In this document: positions 5,131 to 5,528 of the stretch, in pieces
Layout: every line of letters begins with the position of its first letter
Numbering within the stretch: position 1 is the first letter of the stretch
Origin: a bacterium
GTDB taxonomy: Bacteria; UBP13; UBA5359
NCBI GenBank assembly: GCA_028699365.1
Contig: JAQVUQ010000204.1
Span: 1 to 5,528, forward strand
Direction: 5' to 3'
DNA: 5,528 nucleotides
Position numbers and translations under genes: made by a program
Notes under the pieces: generated by a model
Told to the model about the DNA's origin: nothing
Databases searched by the model: none
Seen by the model: only the letters and a program-made list of their open reading frames with translations

Positions 5131-5528
5131 TTACACCTGCCTCAGGCCTGCCGCCGTTTCTCCGGCCTCCGGCAGCCGCAGCCTGAAAGGCATTGTCAGA
5201 CGCAGTACGTCCTCCATTCCAAAGATGCCCCTGCGCTTGTAGATAAAACGAGCTGCGGTTATGGCTCCGTCGGCAAAGGCTTCTCTGGAGAACGATTCAT
5301 GAGATATCGTTATCTTATCGTTGTTATTGAGAAACATGACCTCATGGCTGCCTACTACGCCTCCGCCTCTTACCGAGTGCATTCCTATTTCTCCCTTGGA
5401 ACGGCTTTTTCTTCCCCCTCTGCCGTACTGCAGCTTCATTCCCTCATCTCTGGCATCACTGACGGCCGTCGCTATCTTCAGAGCCGTACCCGAAGGCGCA
5501 TCCTCTTTACGGCTGTGGTGTGTCTCTA
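5131..5528 (-). CDS. dapB: 4-hydroxy-tetrahydrodipicolinate reductase, C-terminal half (runs off the right edge)
   Basis: This is the last 131 residues of a minus-strand gene whose start lies beyond the window. DapB reduces 4-hydroxy-tetrahydrodipicolinate with NAD(P)H to tetrahydrodipicolinate in the diaminopimelate branch of lysine and peptidoglycan precursor synthesis, in the cytosol. The first codons read ETHHSRKEDAPSGTAL, the substrate-binding signature, with the catalytic His (E. coli His159) and Lys (E. coli Lys163) both present. RGGRKSRSKGEIGMHSVRGG and the SHESFSREAFADGA segment follow, then GMEDVL, where most DapB proteins nearly end. Here about 22 further residues (MPFRLRLPEAGETAAGLRQV at the end) follow, an unusual tail. 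It converges with the phosphatase-like gene and is probably unrelated to that locus. Part of the upstream coding sequence, including the NAD(P)-binding domain, is not in view. Confidence 0.93.
   Translation of the reverse strand, partial: ETHHSRKEDAPSGTALKIATAVSDARDEGMKLQYGRGGRKSRSKGEIGMHSVRGGGVVGSHEVMFLNNNDKITISHESFSREAFADGAITAARFIYKRRGIFGMEDVLRLTMPFRLRLPEAGETAAGLRQV

Overview
The window reads as chromosomal DNA of a bacterium with moderately high G+C. Shine-Dalgarno sequences are strong (GGGAGG, AGGAGG), promoters resemble the sigma-70/sigma-A consensus, and the diaminopimelate lysine gene dapB is present. Nothing fixes the taxon. An anaerobic Gram-positive (Bacillota-like) host is my loose guess from the regulator types and Shine-Dalgarno strength. 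There is no mobile element, tRNA, rRNA or CRISPR array.

Layout from left to right: (1) the 5' end of a GntR-family regulator on the minus strand (1-184), with its own promoter at 225-253. (2) A strong intrinsic terminator at about 274-319 that closes the minus-strand gene to its right. (3) A minus-strand M24-fold protein (350-1519), related to Xaa-Pro aminopeptidase and creatinase, whose two metal-binding aspartates appear to be lost. (4) A 162-bp spacer with a hairpin and two separate 7-bp tandem repeat arrays. (5) A minus-strand LacI-family regulator (1682-2725). (6) A 204-bp divergent control region with one promoter in each direction and two inverted repeats. (7) A plus-strand Gfo/Idh/MocA-family dehydrogenase (2930-4042). 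(8) A short spacer with a terminator-like hairpin. (9) A plus-strand compact alkaline-phosphatase-superfamily enzyme resembling phosphopentomutase (4146-5051). (10) A convergent region with a long-looped hairpin, then the 3' part of dapB on the minus strand (5131-5528).

The central part looks like a small LacI-controlled metabolic locus: regulator plus M24-like hydrolase on one side, oxidoreductase plus phosphomutase/phosphatase-like enzyme on the other. An 18-bp inverted repeat sits between the -35 and -10 of the LacI-gene promoter, which suggests autoregulation. A second inverted repeat lies just upstream of the dehydrogenase promoter. The substrate is not readable from the sequence; a modified sugar, polyol or sugar phosphate is a reasonable inference from Gfo/Idh and DeoB-like chemistry. 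The flanking GntR gene and dapB have their own signals and probably belong to other units.
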